Part shown: positions 12,095-23,214 of the stretch, piece after piece | How positions within the stretch are numbered: the first letter of the stretch is position 1 | Layout of the letters: the number at the start of each line of letters is the position of its first letter | DNA from: Ancylostoma caninum | Lineage: Eukaryota > Nematoda > Chromadorea > Rhabditida > Ancylostomatidae | DNA: 64,000 nt | NCBI GenBank assembly: GCA_037903475.1 | Contig: JBAJFG010000136.1 | Location: 62,001 to 126,000, forward strand | Reading direction: 5' to 3' | The notes under the pieces: generated by a model | Told to the model about the DNA's origin: nothing | The model's database searches: none | Seen by the model: the letters and a program-made list of their open reading frames with translations, nothing else | Program-made: the position numbers and the translations under genes

Positions 12095-13379
12095 AAACAA
12101 AGCGCCGTAAGGGGGCTAGAGCGGTTAGAGATACGGGGCGGCACTCATAGACACCGCAATCTTGAGGCGCAGACTGTGGGGCGAAATGGCCGATTTCCAT
12201 GGACGCAGACACGTTCGCTTCGGGACTCGCGATTACGTCACTGCTGGCTCTCCCGCATGCACGAGTTAGTGGTTTCATCACCTTCGCTGGCGGTCTCGCC
12301 GCATAGGAGTGAGGGAGTGTTTACGAGCTTTCAGGCTGCACAATGTACGCAGCAGGAAAACCAGCCTTTCACTGTTGCGATACAAGTGTGCACTTGCAGG
12401 AAGAAATGAACGGGTGTTAAGAGAGCTGCAGCGTCTCGAAAGGTTCGTTGAGGCTGGACCTACGCGGTCGCCTCGTCTGGTGGATGCTACTGTCGCATCC
12501 CCTGCTGAATTTCTCGCAGCGATTGTGTAGTCACGACATCCGTTCGTTTCGAGAAAGCTTCTGCTCTAACAAAGAGTAAAAGCCTCTGAATATGAAGGCA
12601 TGACATTGTGTATCCAATCAACTATATACGGATACGGGACCAGCGATGAGAAAGGGCCCGCCGTGGCCCAGTCGTGTGGCGGACGCCAGGATACCGGTCC
12701 ACCGATGGAGAAAGGGCCCGCCGTGGCCCAATGGTGCGGGAGACACCGAGATCCAGGTCCACCGATGGAGAAAGGGCCCACTGTGGCCCAGTGGTGTGAA
12801 GGACGTCAGAACGGGTCCACCGATAGAAAAAGGGCCCCCCGTGGCCCAGTGGTGTGTGGGACGCCAGGATACGGGTCCACCGATGGAGGAAGGACCTGTC
12901 GTAGCATAATGGTGTGGAGAAGGTCAGGATACGGGTTCACTCAAGTCCGATAGTTGAGAATGCCAGGATGCAAACCCGCCCCTGGTGAACGGATCCGGCT
13001 TGCACTAACTGTGAGGTTGGCGCCAGAATACGGGCGCTCTGATGGAGGAAGGGCCCGCTGCGGCCCAGTAGTCTGGAAAACACTCGGATACGATTTTGCC
13101 TTGTCCAATAGTGTGGGGAACGGCAGGATACAGTTCCGCCGATGGAGAACGCGTCTGCGTTAGCCCGGTAGTGAGGAATACGCACGAATACGCCACACGA
13201 CGGAGAACGAACTCCTCATGCTCATACTCAACTCATAAGAAGGACTTCATGTTTGGGCCCATTGGAAGATTGGTTCTGCTTCTTTATCAATTTTCTAGAG
13301 ATTTGGCAAGTGTGAAGCGTTTGCACATGTCCCAAGTGGCTGCCCCACCCCACTTTCTAGCGTCCCGAAGGGGCGCTAG
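12095..13379 (+). mobile_element. Helentron-like non-autonomous element, copy 2, complete
   Basis: 1285 bp inserted in env. The left end is AAACAAAGCGCCGTAAGGGG. The right end is the hairpin CTAGCGTCCC-GAA-GGGGCGCTAG at 13357-13379. The flanks are ...CTATT and TATTG... with no target duplication. Joining them exactly (12094 to 13380) keeps the env frame open through a hydrophobic stretch, so insertion was between two Ts. T|T insertion without duplication plus a 3' hairpin matches Helentron-type elements. The interior holds the ~60-bp minisatellite and no gene. Confidence 0.72.
12636..13200 (+). repeat. ~60-bp minisatellite of Helentron-like copy 2
   Basis: Units resembling 'GGTCCACCGATGGAGAAAGG', 'GCCCGCCGTGGCCCA' and 'TGGTGTGGGGGACGCCAGGA', about nine in number with a less regular stretch at 12945-13020. 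More uniform than in copy 1, so turnover or age differs between copies. Confidence 0.85.
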
Positions 13380-15329
13380 TATTGTACATAATCGGAGCGA
13401 TATCAATGATTTTAATCCTCTGCATGAAAAGAAACCGAAAAGCTAAAGAAACTCATAAGCGCACTCAATCACGAAGCGAATCAATACAGTTGACAACGTT
13501 TACCCCAGCACCATTAATAACTCGAAACATCCCTGTTATTACGTGCCTCATCATGTTAGCCTGTGTGAACATGTCAACAACATGTCAACATGGACACACA
13601 AGGCACAGTGTTAACCTTATTTGCGAAAATAAAGAAAAATGTTACTATGAATATAATCGAGAAATTCTATTCAACAAAGCTCAAGTCAACCTTTGCACAA
13701 GCATTGTGCATGGAAATAACACGGTTGGAATCATTGAAATCAAGAATTCCCCGATGATTTTGAAATGTGCGAAAAGAACACTATTCTTCACAAGGAATAC
13801 CAAGAATACAGTATATAGCATAATACGCTGTGCTGAAGCGGGATCGTGCACTGGAAATGTGTGCTCAACACTATCACCGAATAGCACAGTCGAGGAACTA
13901 TCAATGGCTAATAGCTATCCAGGCTACGTAGGGTGTGACCACTCATGCGGAGGCATTGCCTGCGGCTGTTTATTGCCCTTACCGGCGTGCTCGTTCTATA
14001 AGGTCACGCGCATCCCGCTGACCGATAAGGTATACGAAGTTATCGATTGCTCCGAATGGAATCCAACAATACGATTGGAAATTCGGATAACATTGTACAA
14101 TAAAAAATTCAAAAAGAACATAGTTTTGGTGCCTTACATAACTCAAAAGGTCGACGACGATGAAATAACGGCGATTTCAGTGCAGAAACCTCAAATTGCC
14201 ATGATGAATAGACGTTTCGCCATATCTAGATATGAAGCACTAGCCATTCCGGAGGATTACAGATTCCCTGTAGAATGCTCCTCCGCGATCATGGCCTCGA
14301 CGGAGTTCAACAAGTGCATAAATCGCATTATTTGTTCATGCAATGCGCAAAATCCACTAACGAGGTGTCAATGTCCTAAGGAGGCAATTTCAGACATAAA
14401 AAACGATAGTTTAAACTTACTCCCAATACAAACGCCATTTTCAATGACATACGTCTATGACAATGAACTACTCACGAATTCAGTAGGAGGAGAAATTGTA
14501 ATCTCTATCAACTCAAAGTCGTTGATAAATTCGGCTGATTACATACTCGAACAAGACTGTTCCATCTCCATGGACAACCTTACGGGTGCTATAATTGCAT
14601 GGAAGGTGCTCAAGTTCTAGTGAAATGCCAGACCAGTTACCCGGCATGGATTGCGATCCAATGTGAAGACAATGTTTTTTCGGTACAATGCGGACCACAT
14701 GGAAAAAACACAACCCTTTCGCTCAAATTCAATCGTGCCATCGTCAATCTAAAATGTCATGCGGAATGCAACAGAGAAACTGTGGAGATAAACCTCTCAG
14801 GAACTCTACACTTCACCACAAGAATGGGTCAGGTGCAAATCACGGAGATATCTCTATCCACATGGTCAAAACATTTCGATTGATTTGAAGAATTCAGCCT
14901 ACCAGACCTCCACCCTCTTATTAATATCATCAAGAATCACTGGAAACTCGCTACAGCGATTTTCGGAACTACAATACTTCTTACACTGTCCACATATTTC
15001 TTTGGACCTGTAGCTATTCTCATAGTCTGTAAAATACTTGTTATTTGTATACAGCGCATCGTAAAAACAGCGGGTATTCTTTTGACCGTGATAGTTCGGC
15101 TCTGCCGACACGAGATCTGAAGAAAAATGCCGCATACTTGATTATCAATCGCACAGCATGCACCCTACATGATCACACTTGAATGCACCAGAGGATATCA
15201 AGCACCCACACCTTCTAAGGACAAAATCTTATCTATACAAATCACAAACAAGACGGCCAGGTCACTTTCATGCACATAAATAGGCGGTGAGAAGTCACTA
15301 CGTCAGCCATTTCATCAATCGCTGTCGTT

Positions 15330-16058
15330 ATGGACGAGGTCGCCTTTGCAATCCACATCGAGCCGCTGTTGGACGCCGTCAAGGAGCTGAACGAGCGTTT
15401 TGCTCAAATGAGCATGCTGATGGAAACGAAGTTCGAGGCAGTCCGCCGAATGGAGGCGAAGCTGCAGGCGTACGATAGGATTATGGAGACCCTACTGGAG
15501 CGGTCGACCCCGCGCTCAAATTGCGCATTTTGCGCATACGAGGACAATAAGGATCAGCACGTCACCAGTCGGTGCTGCCGCTACCCCGACCCGGTGTCTC
15601 GTGCTATCCAGGCATCCACGAGGCAGCTGTGCGAGAAGTGCCTGCAGCCGAAACATCGTGAGGAGTGCGGGATAACGTGCCAGATCTGCGGCCGTGCTCA
15701 CAATGTCCTCCTATGTCCATCCAGAGGAGGGAATCACTCATTCAAGAGGATAAAGGTTGGCTCATTTGAATGCTGTTTGCTCATAACAGCGAATAAGTTC
15801 GTAATTTCAGAACTGAGCAAGCCACGGCCGCAGTTGGGCGATGCGGTGATTGGGCAACCAATCACCGTTGTCCCCCACTCCCTGCCGAATCCTGTTCCGT
15901 TGATGTCGCCCACACTCGCCCACCATCGCTCTCCATCGCCCACAATCGCCCGCCAATCCACCACCACTCCAACGTCGCCTGCCGTCAACTCACCACTCAA
16001 CAACTGCACCCACCTCCAGCAACTTCACTCCAAGCTGATGCGACAATCAAGGATCTAA
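15330..16058 (+). CDS. Extra ORF between env and 3' LTR: coiled-coil plus zinc-knuckle protein
   Basis: An intact 242-codon frame from ATG 15330 to TAA, 209 bases after the env stop and 31 bases before the 3' LTR. Residues ~5-60 are helix-forming with heptad-like leucines. Residues ~69-135 carry CAFC...H...C, then LCEKC...H...C and CQICGRAHN...C. This spacing parallels the element's own gag zinc-knuckle block (LCWKC...H...C, CPLCNRKHH...C). Residues ~165-225 are rich in proline, serine and threonine. Base composition is more GC-rich than the AT-rich pol and env. It could be a duplicated nucleocapsid-type module, or a captured host zinc-knuckle gene; nematodes have many such short proteins. 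Function unknown. It is the only intact complete ORF in the element. Confidence 0.7.
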   Translation: MDEVAFAIHIEPLLDAVKELNERFAQMSMLMETKFEAVRRMEAKLQAYDRIMETLLERSTPRSNCAFCAYEDNKDQHVTSRCCRYPDPVSRAIQASTRQLCEKCLQPKHREECGITCQICGRAHNVLLCPSRGGNHSFKRIKVGSFECCLLITANKFVISELSKPRPQLGDAVIGQPITVVPHSLPNPVPLMSPTLAHHRSPSPTIARQSTTTPTSPAVNSPLNNCTHLQQLHSKLMRQSRI

Positions 16059-16089
16059 ATTTGTGCCATATTCGTGTCGCCGGCGGCAG

Positions 16090-16331
16090 TGTCGCAATCG
16101 CGACCTGTCCGTGCCTTATGTGTATTTTTGTTGCGCAATTGGCCATGCCTCGTCCGAGGCGTGGCCTGAGATAAACAGTTCCACCTCAAGTTGTGTCCTG
16201 TACGGTCGTCTACTAACTAGGGCAAGTCGTCTGCAGTCAAATCGTCTCTGGTACTCCGGTAATTGAGAATCCTCAATTACCTACTCCACTGCTCATCCAC
16301 CGCTGGCACTTAGGAGATTCCTAGTGCCACA
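16090..16331 (+). repeat. 3' LTR of the BEL/Pao element
   Basis: 242 bp, one mismatch to the 5' LTR, followed by the second AAGGT target duplication at 16332-16336. Confidence 0.95.
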
Positions 16332-17022
16332 AAGGTCCATTTTAATAAACAATGTCCACTCATCACTAAAAATGGCCCACTTTTCCGGAAAATTTCGCAA
16401 CTGTGTTTATTAGAGGGATTAAAGTAAATGGTGTCGCAAGTGAAGCACTGACCGGCAATGCTTTTATTCAAGATCCACCCTGCCCATTCTTTGCCATGTT
16501 TGGTTGCCAAGAAGGCAGGGCGACCAGTGATTTAGTTGCGTCCAACCTCGCTGCTAACATTTTTACGGACTGTTTCAGAATTCTCGTCTCGCCTCCAGAA
16601 CCACGCTTTCGTTTCTGACAAGTTTCGTGACCATCACCTGGTCAAATTTGAGAACTTGTATCGTTCTAGAGCAGTTTCTCTAGTCACAGATTCTGCGCGC
16701 TTACAACACGACTACCTGGCCAAATGCAAAGCTAACACCGAATCTGCCGTTTGTCCTATTAGGGCGAAAAAATGGTCTGAAAATTGGGAAAGCACAAAAA
16801 CCATGTTTTGCCTCATCGTACAATTTCGTATGCAGAAACCACAGGAAGTGTAATTGAGGAAGACTTTTTAAGATACGGATAGAGCAGATCTTGCTCTTTA
16901 TAATAGTCCAAAGTTTGTCTATCTAATTCCTGAAATAATGGATTTATGAATTTCCAAAAATTCACTGCTAGGCTGCGGCCATTTATTGTGGGACAACCTT
17001 ATGTATGTATGTATATATATAT
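16332..17022. other. Unassigned flank of BEL insertion
   Basis: Short open frames on both strands (for example 16536-16853) show no recognisable domain. The left flank of BEL (2569-2585) and this segment must have been contiguous before BEL inserted. It ends in an ATGT/TA microsatellite into which hAT-like MITEs are inserted. Confidence 0.3.
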
Positions 17023-17286
17023 CAGTGGCGGACGCAGAAAGTGGGCGGGAGGGGGGGCGTGGGAAGAAAAGTGGGGTCTCCGCCGTTTTGGGGACCCAGA
17101 CGGAAAATAAAATTAATAATAATATTAATTATAATAATAAACAATAAATAAAAAATATATTAAAAATAATAATAAAAATAAACAATTAAAAATAAACTAA
17201 CACAAGATTTTTATTTGTATTGTAAAGTAATTTCGAAAATTTGGCGACCCATTCTCGGGGGGCGCCGCCCCCCCCCCTGCGTCCGC

Positions 17287-17290
<4 letters not shown>
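17023..17290 (+). mobile_element. hAT-like MITE, left copy
   Basis: Starts CAGTGGCGGACGCAGAAAGTG and ends CTGCGTCCGCCACT, an inverted repeat of about 14 bp of the CAGNGGCGGA type seen in hAT superfamily elements. The inner part is G-rich at one side and extremely AT-rich (AAT/TTA runs) in the middle. It lies in a (TA)n tract, so the 8-bp duplication expected for hAT cannot be verified. No coding capacity. Confidence 0.6.
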
Positions 17291-17320
<30 letters not shown>

Positions 17321-17323
<3 letters not shown>

Positions 17324-17591
17324 TGGCGGACGCAGGGGGGGGGCGGGCGCCCCCCCCGAGAATGGGTCGCCAAATTTTCGAAATTACTTTACAATACAAA
17401 TAAAAATCTTGTGTTAGTTTATTTTTAATTGTTTATTTTTATTATTATTTTTAATATATTTTTTTATTTATTGTTTATTATTATAATTAATATTATTATT
17501 AATTTTATTTTCCGTCTGGGTCCCCAAAACGGCGGAGACCCCACTTTTTTCCCACGCCCCCCCTCCCGCCCACTTTCTGCGTCCGCCACTG
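17321..17591 (-). mobile_element. hAT-like MITE, right copy in inverted orientation
   Basis: Nearly identical to the left copy but reversed, starting CAGTGGCGGACGCAGG at 17321 and ending CTGCGTCCGCCACTG at 17591. Together the two copies form a ~570-bp palindrome around a 30-bp (TA)n core (17291-17320). A third copy starts at 63966. Confidence 0.6.
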
Positions 17592-17616
17592 ATATATATA
17601 TATATATATATATATA

Positions 17617-19465
17617 CTAGCGCCCCTTCGGGACGCTAGAAAGTGGGGTGGGGCAGCCACTTGAAGCAGGTAGAAAAGCTTCACACATGTGAAATGCTTA
17701 GAGAATTAACAAAAAAGCAAGACTGATCATTAACTGAGCTCAAATACGGAAGCCTCTTTATGAATTGCGTATATCCTACCAGTCTGGCCGCCTCACCAAC
17801 GTCGGGCTTCCACACTCATCCAGCCCGAGTTGACCTGCTGCGTTGACCTGCTACGCAGAAATAGCCGTGGGGCGATATTGGAACGAATCAGCTGTTTTCA
17901 CATATAATCGCTCAGTTTTTCTTTGAAAAAATTTTGTTTCGCGGACTTTTAAAGGCAGCACTCACGGAAATTTTCACTTCTGAAATGAGTCGCTTACCAT
18001 GTAGCCGGCCGCTGGACAATCGCAACAGTAAGTTGAACACCTTGAATGGCCACCTACCTGCGAAGATACAGCCGTGGACACATCACCCGCTCTGGACATT
18101 AGGGTTCCGTCGCGCCATCTAACGCCTTTGACAGGGTGTGTGCATGTGGTTCAGCGGAGGCGTGTCTATGAAATTCGTACCATTTGCAGGGTTCCGTACC
18201 GGGACCCATCGCGGAACACTCGTCCGCGCTGTGGACACACATGAAATACCGCCATCTCTTTCTGTGTTTTTCGCGTGTTTCACGCTACAGTGGACGTCAA
18301 TGGCGGTGGCCCATCTGCGGCCTCGAGAAGATCGCCTCGCAACCGCGCCGCGTGCGTTACGAACGATGTTTTCTGCTGCTGTTATGCCATATCTAGTAGC
18401 TTTTCTACCCGATTTTTAGGATTTCTGAGCAAATCGGGAAGAAAGCGACTAGAATTAGCATCCAGGCAGCAGACGACACTGATCTCAGCGCGCGCAGCGC
18501 GGTCGCGTTGCGTCCTTATCGAGGCCGCAGATGGGCCACTGCCTTTGACGTCTACTATATGTCATCGTTGTCAATGAGTTCATCGTCCTTAAAAACCCTC
18601 ATATACCCCGAAATCTTCAACACAAAAATTTCCGTGAGTGCTGCCTTTAAGTACCATTCTTACACTACTTTGGCTGCAGCTGTCTGTTTGCATTCTAATC
18701 TTACTTCTCACCAGCTGTTTTCCGTTTTCTCTTTTCATAACAACCATTTCTTCCTATTTTGTGTGTTTGTACTATTTGTTTTCCATTCTTTCCCACTTGT
18801 ACTCGTTTTTTCTTCACCAGTAAGTCTGTGCAGCCCACATTCCATTTTCTTCTGAATTCTGTTCTTTTCTGACTTGAATATGCTGCAAAACCACGAAAAT
18901 ATCCAAATCCGTCGAGGAAATACGTGGCGATCAAGTCAGTGTTATCGACTTTTTGCCCTACCCGATGCCTGATAACTCGACCGTTTTGTTCAATCGCAGC
19001 AAATTCAGAGTATCCGAAAATTCTTTTCCTGTGACTTTCAAGTGGAATTGAACCTCATATTGGTGTTCTTCACGGTCGAAAACCCAAGGTTATCTTGAAA
19101 TCTTAGAGTTGAAAATTTCCGTGGGTGCTGCCTTTAATCACACATCTACTTTGTAAGACTATTTTCCGATACAATGGTACTACCTACTGTTTTTTTTATT
19201 GTAAGTGGATTCATTCAACGCCTATGGACCCGTCATGGCCAGGCACTCCCAACTCTGCACAGGAGTACCCTCTAGATGGCTTAAGAACCAACTGTGTACA
19301 ACTCAGCATAACCAACGTAGTGCGAATAATCATCTTTTTCACACTACTGGGCCAATGCGGACCGTTATCCTGGTGTTTTCCCTGCTATTGGGCACGGTAG
19401 ACCCGTTCTCCATTCGTGCACCCATACCCTGGCGTTTTCCTCACTACTGGGCCGTGGCAGAGAGG
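17617..19465 (-). mobile_element. Helentron-like element, copy 3, minus strand, interrupted
   Basis: The reverse complement of the family 3' end begins at 17617 (CTAGCGCCCCTTCGGGACG), inside (TA)n. The next ~200 bp match 2375-2568 reversed. The match to 2100-2340 resumes at 19138 and fades near 19465, where minisatellite units 'CCACTACTGGGCC' are still visible. About 1.3 kb of TTAA-flanked material (see 17953) interrupts it. The 5' end is not found. Confidence 0.65.
17953..19133. mobile_element. TTAA-flanked TIR element(s)
   Basis: The left TIR, AGGCAGCACTCACGGAAATT, follows TTAA at 17949-17952. A matching right end, ACGGAAATT reversed through GTGCTGCCT, lies before TTAA at 18647-18650, and a second right end lies before TTAA at 19134-19137. 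In Helentron-like copy 1 the uninterrupted sequence has TTAATCACAC at the corresponding site, supporting TTAA as the target. TTAA targets suggest piggyBac-type mobilisation. No transposase is visible; the open frames around 18138-18577 overlap in several frames and look like chance. A related TIR pair bounds 58724-60461. Confidence 0.55.
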
Positions 19466-20349
19466 ACTACTCAAAGTGAGCAGTGCCGGTCACTAAGAAG
19501 AGTGCACGTGCCCCCTTGCTCCACACACGAACTTTCTCAGCTGATCTGGAGCCTTTTGCTCTCGAAATGTCTTGTTTAGTTCACCTAATCCAAATCAAGC
19601 TAAATTAGCCAATTTGCAATGTTCCAAGTTACAATATCCCGCTTCAGTGGTGTCTCGTATATTTCATTGCAACTTTGTAAGACCTACCTCATCAAATCCA
19701 AGGCGGCATGTATCCAAATGTGCACGACAATATTCTAGGAACCCTGTAGCATCTTTATCACTGATGGGATTGTTGAGGCATCTTGCCCCCAGAGACAGAA
19801 AAATTTCCAAAACTTATTTTCCGTGATGTGCACAATTGGGTGCACTGAAATCAGCAAGAATATTTCGGAGTTCCGAGAGAGCAAGGAAATGCATTAAAAC
19901 CGAATACTCGTAACTAAACTTGTGGAAGCGTCAGCAATACCTTTCCCTTCTAAACAGAGCCGATAGAAGGAACAAGGCTGACAAATACATTCATAGAGGA
20001 TCACTGCTGAAGTAACCTCAAGTAAACTTTGCGTATCTCAACCATTGGTGTACGGATGCATATTTTCTAGCGTATACCGGTTGATTCTGCATCAAGGAAC
20101 CAAAGCGTGGTCAGATACCAACGACAGACGTCATTTCACGAGACGTTGTCGATGGTGCCAAATCACAGATTTCGACTTCTGCGAAATAAATTTTTCTTAA
20201 AAAACAGAAGAACAGTGGAATGGGCAGGCTCCAACTTTTTCCTGTCTCGCATGAGTATTCACAACTCCCATAAAAATTTGGGCACTCATGCTCTGCTTTG
20301 AACAAAGTTACAGACGAAAAACCAAAAGTTGCAATCTTTTTGCTCGCTA

Positions 20350-20352
<3 letters not shown>
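19466..20352. other. Unassigned spacer
   Basis: I find no coding motif, RNA gene or repeat end in this stretch. It finishes in a (TA)n tract. Confidence 0.3.

Positions 20353-20402
<50 letters not shown>
20353..20402. repeat. (TA)n microsatellite
   Basis: About 25 TA dinucleotides directly abutting the Helentron-like 3' end at 20403. Open frames reading Ile-Tyr repeats across it are artefacts. Confidence 0.95.
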
Positions 20403-20403
<1 letters not shown>

Positions 20404-20453
20404 TAGCGCCCCTACGGGACGCAAGAAAGTGTGGATGTGGCAGCCACTTGAGG
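20403..20453 (-). mobile_element. Helentron-like 3' end, isolated
   Basis: CTAGCGCCCCTACGGGACG followed by AGTGTGG and GGCAGCCACTTGA is a diverged family 3' terminus in minus orientation, again set against (TA)n. Family similarity fades after about 20455, so only the terminus is recognisable. Confidence 0.6.
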
Positions 20454-22690
20454 ATCATGTCAAAACTACTGGGTGCCAAAATAAGTTCGCGCGCTTTTCC
20501 TAAGCTGCCTTTTCTACTTTTTATCCGTGAACCTTATGCAGAGTATTTCATACAGTTCTGAAACACTTTTCTTCCGCCCACTTTACATGGGAAAATCAAG
20601 TTAATTAAGCATTAGAAATCAGAAAAAAGCATCCACTTCACAGAAACCCTCATTCAGACACCTTCTTCTTAATAGATTTTTACAAATTAAAGTGGCCAAG
20701 GCTTTCAAGAGATCTGCGCCTTGTGCATATAAATGCCATGCCAGAAAGAACTATTCGTTAGTGGTCTTTCGGATTGAGCAACTATGTCATTGACTACCAT
20801 TGCTCCCAAGCTTCTGCCAGGAGGACTCCCTTTCACTGCTTAGGAGTAACAAGCATTTCACAGATAGGAGCGTTATTAGACAATGGACAGTACTTATATG
20901 GAGCGCACCTCCGCTACTTTCTATCAGCATGCTGACGAAACAACTTCAATGTGAGCAGTAGATCGGTGCTGTATTCAATTGTACATGTTATAATTGGAAG
21001 CGGATGCGCCCAAACACCCAAAGCAATAATAGCATCGGCTTCTACCATATACGTGCTTCTCAAAGCTTTCCACTTTTTCTGGTCAGCCACTGGAGCATCA
21101 AAATTAAACCGCAAATCAAAAACAATAGGGAAACGGAGAATCCCGCACATCTCGGAACCCAATTCAAAAGGGATAGCTGAAGTACCACGCATCTCTGCGA
21201 GAAAGTCGTCCGTGCTACACCAACAAATCAAAAAAGAATTTGTCTTTCTTCCATAGAACGGGAACAAGTACCGGCCAGTTTCGAGTACGTTATCCTTGGC
21301 ATTCTCCCTGACGTACACAACAACTTTTGTACACAGCTCATTTCTTTGAAATAGTGAATGCGTTGCTCATTTCCTGTCCAGACCGTACTGCCATGGCCCA
21401 CTTCTACCCTGCTTTGCACTAATGACGGCAATTCTACTTCTTTCATTCACCCACACCACTATCCAAATCCGAAACCTACATTCCAATCGTACACGCCGTC
21501 CTGTCGCTGCAGCACCGAAACACCAAAATCTGCCTCGGTAAACTATTTGTTTTAATTCAACATAGATTGTGAGAAATCCCTTGACCACGAAGCCGTCCAC
21601 TTGTTGTGGAAATCACGGAAAGACAGAAATGTTGCGTCTCGTGAGGGGACCTGATGATCTCGTTCTCGTCTGAAGCCAGTATTCTATCACAAGATTTCGC
21701 AAGTTCAGCGTTCGATCAATATAAACGCTAACTTAAGTATAGTCGCATTTCAGAAAGCAATCGATAATTCCTAAATTTTCCTCTCGCAAGAAATTATTTT
21801 CTTCAGCTTGCCTCAGCTTGTGTGTGTACTCCAGCTCCAAATTCTACCTGACGTGTCCTAATCATTTGGTCTAAGTCTTCAAACCCTAGCATCACCGCCC
21901 CTCCTGATCTTCGATAATTCAAAATTGGTACGAAATGCCCATTACAAGCGACGTCAAAATACGTACCCTAAATGACAGCAACATTGACCAGTTTGACATG
22001 TGGCTACTGCTCAAGCTGTAGACTGCGGTCTGGCCCATCCGAGAGAATCTTTTCTGTCCAAATGAACACACGATGCCTAACAGCATTTCTACCTCGTATC
22101 CGGAGACACCCGCTGCGTTGAGCCACGCTTTTCTTTTCCCACGGTACATACACTTTCACTCTTTTCATTATCTTAGAACCATTCAAGGCCGTCCGCCAAC
22201 CCATCGAATTATTGTTCCATTTACAAATCACAAGAAAAGAATAATTCTCCATCATCGCTCATCCATAACAAGATTTACAATGCCTCACAGAATTTTCGAT
22301 CTAATCTCAAATCGGTTTTTCGAGTTTTGAAACGCCTTTGTGAGCCTACAGCATCAATTGTAATGGTGAATGTGAGTCCTGATTGTTTTACTGCATCATG
22401 TCCTTGACGTGGAACAATCCTTGCATAGCTGCACCCGGAGGGTGGCAGAACTATTGAGTGCGGAAACAAGTTCATAAGCTTCTAACAACGAACGTTATTC
22501 CTTTGTTCCATCGGTAGGTTATCAGCATGGTACTCACACGTTCCGAAATCTCTGCCGTGTAATTGTGTAACCTGCTTCTGCTGTTTTTCTGACTCAATCT
22601 TTCACTCCGAAACGTCGAGTTACTCAAGCATAACAGCTAAATAAAAGCACATACAGCTAAATTCCTGTTCAGCACCTTACTCAGAGAAAA
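20454..22690. other. Unassigned single-copy-like region
   Basis: This is the longest stretch without a recognised repeat end. Minus-strand open frames of 134 codons (21318-20914), 77 codons (21600-21367) and 83 codons (22255-22004) are long for this base composition and could be exon remnants of one minus-strand gene. I recognise no family and could not join them with convincing splice sites. Confidence 0.3.
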
Positions 22691-23130
22691 CAATTTCTCA
22701 AAAATTTTGGCGCCCCGGATGTGGAGCAGTGCTTCGTTTTTATTCTTTTCTCGCTGTTTTTGCTCAAAGGTCGATACGGATATGTTTACTGGACTTTTCC
22801 TATACGCTGAGCACGAATATAACGGCCACTCTGTATCCAAATATTGATTTATTCATTTTATCGAATTTTTCACAAATTTTGCTCATGGGTCGGTGACCAC
22901 ATGTCTACAGGATACTGAGATTCTCCCGTACGCTGAACTCGAATATAACAATCATTTTCCACCCGTGCACCTGTTTATTTATCCATCGATTCTATATGTT
23001 TTTCGTTACTTTGGCCAGTGATCTTTAAGACATTTCTACTGAGGTTTTCCGATAAAGTCAGCAGAAATATGATAACTATTTTGGAGGAATATCTCGACCT
23101 ATTGACTTTGTCGATTGTTTGCTCGCCTCT
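22690..23130 (+). repeat. Diverged ~120-bp Helitron-type minisatellite units, plus orientation
   Basis: Three to four eroded units containing forms of 'GGTCGGTGACCACATGTCTAC', 'ACGCTGAACTCGAATATAAC' and 'TTTATTGATTTTATCGA'. They are in the opposite orientation to the clean array that follows at 23215. Confidence 0.6.
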
Positions 23131-23214
23131 GCACATGGACAAATGAGAATATGTACGCTGGGGCATTGGAACACACCACATATACAGCCAATCCCAAATA
23201 TGGCGAGTTGCCAC

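Larger units (their letters stand above)
11722..15120 (+). pseudogene. env-like glycoprotein, phlebovirus G2-like, broken
   Basis: Starts at ATG 11722, 75 bases after the pol stop, with a hydrophobic signal sequence ending near 'CNTNA'. It is interrupted at 12094 by a Helentron-like element and resumes in frame at 13380 within a hydrophobic segment followed by a basic stretch. The next ~350 residues are cysteine-rich. The block around 13940-14060 (clustered cysteines and glycines, then 'VIDCSEWNP') resembles the fusion-loop region of phlebovirus G2 (class II fusion) proteins, which is known for nematode BEL env genes. A frame change near 14597 and an in-frame TGA at 14881-14883 precede a clear C-terminal membrane anchor (about 14937-15090) and a basic tail ending at 15120. 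Likely role: entry glycoprotein of an endogenous retrovirus-like element. It is not expressible as read. Confidence 0.8.
2586..16331 (+). mobile_element. BEL/Pao LTR retrotransposon with env, full length, nested insertions
   Basis: Two 242-bp LTRs (TG...CA) at 2586-2827 and 16090-16331 differ at one position (C at 2766, T at 16270). They are flanked by a perfect 5-bp target duplication AAGGT (2581-2585 and 16332-16336). Order inside: gag (DUF1759-like, zinc knuckles), A17-type protease, RT/RNase H, integrase with DUF5641-like tail, an env-like glycoprotein and an additional zinc-knuckle ORF. This order and the gag-protease-RT-RH-IN arrangement are diagnostic of BEL/Pao. Pol is interrupted by a Mutator-like element (6534-9585) and env by a Helentron-like element (12095-13379), leaving about 9.4 kb of the element itself. 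Several frameshifts and stops break the coding regions, so the copy is defective. Confidence 0.95.
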
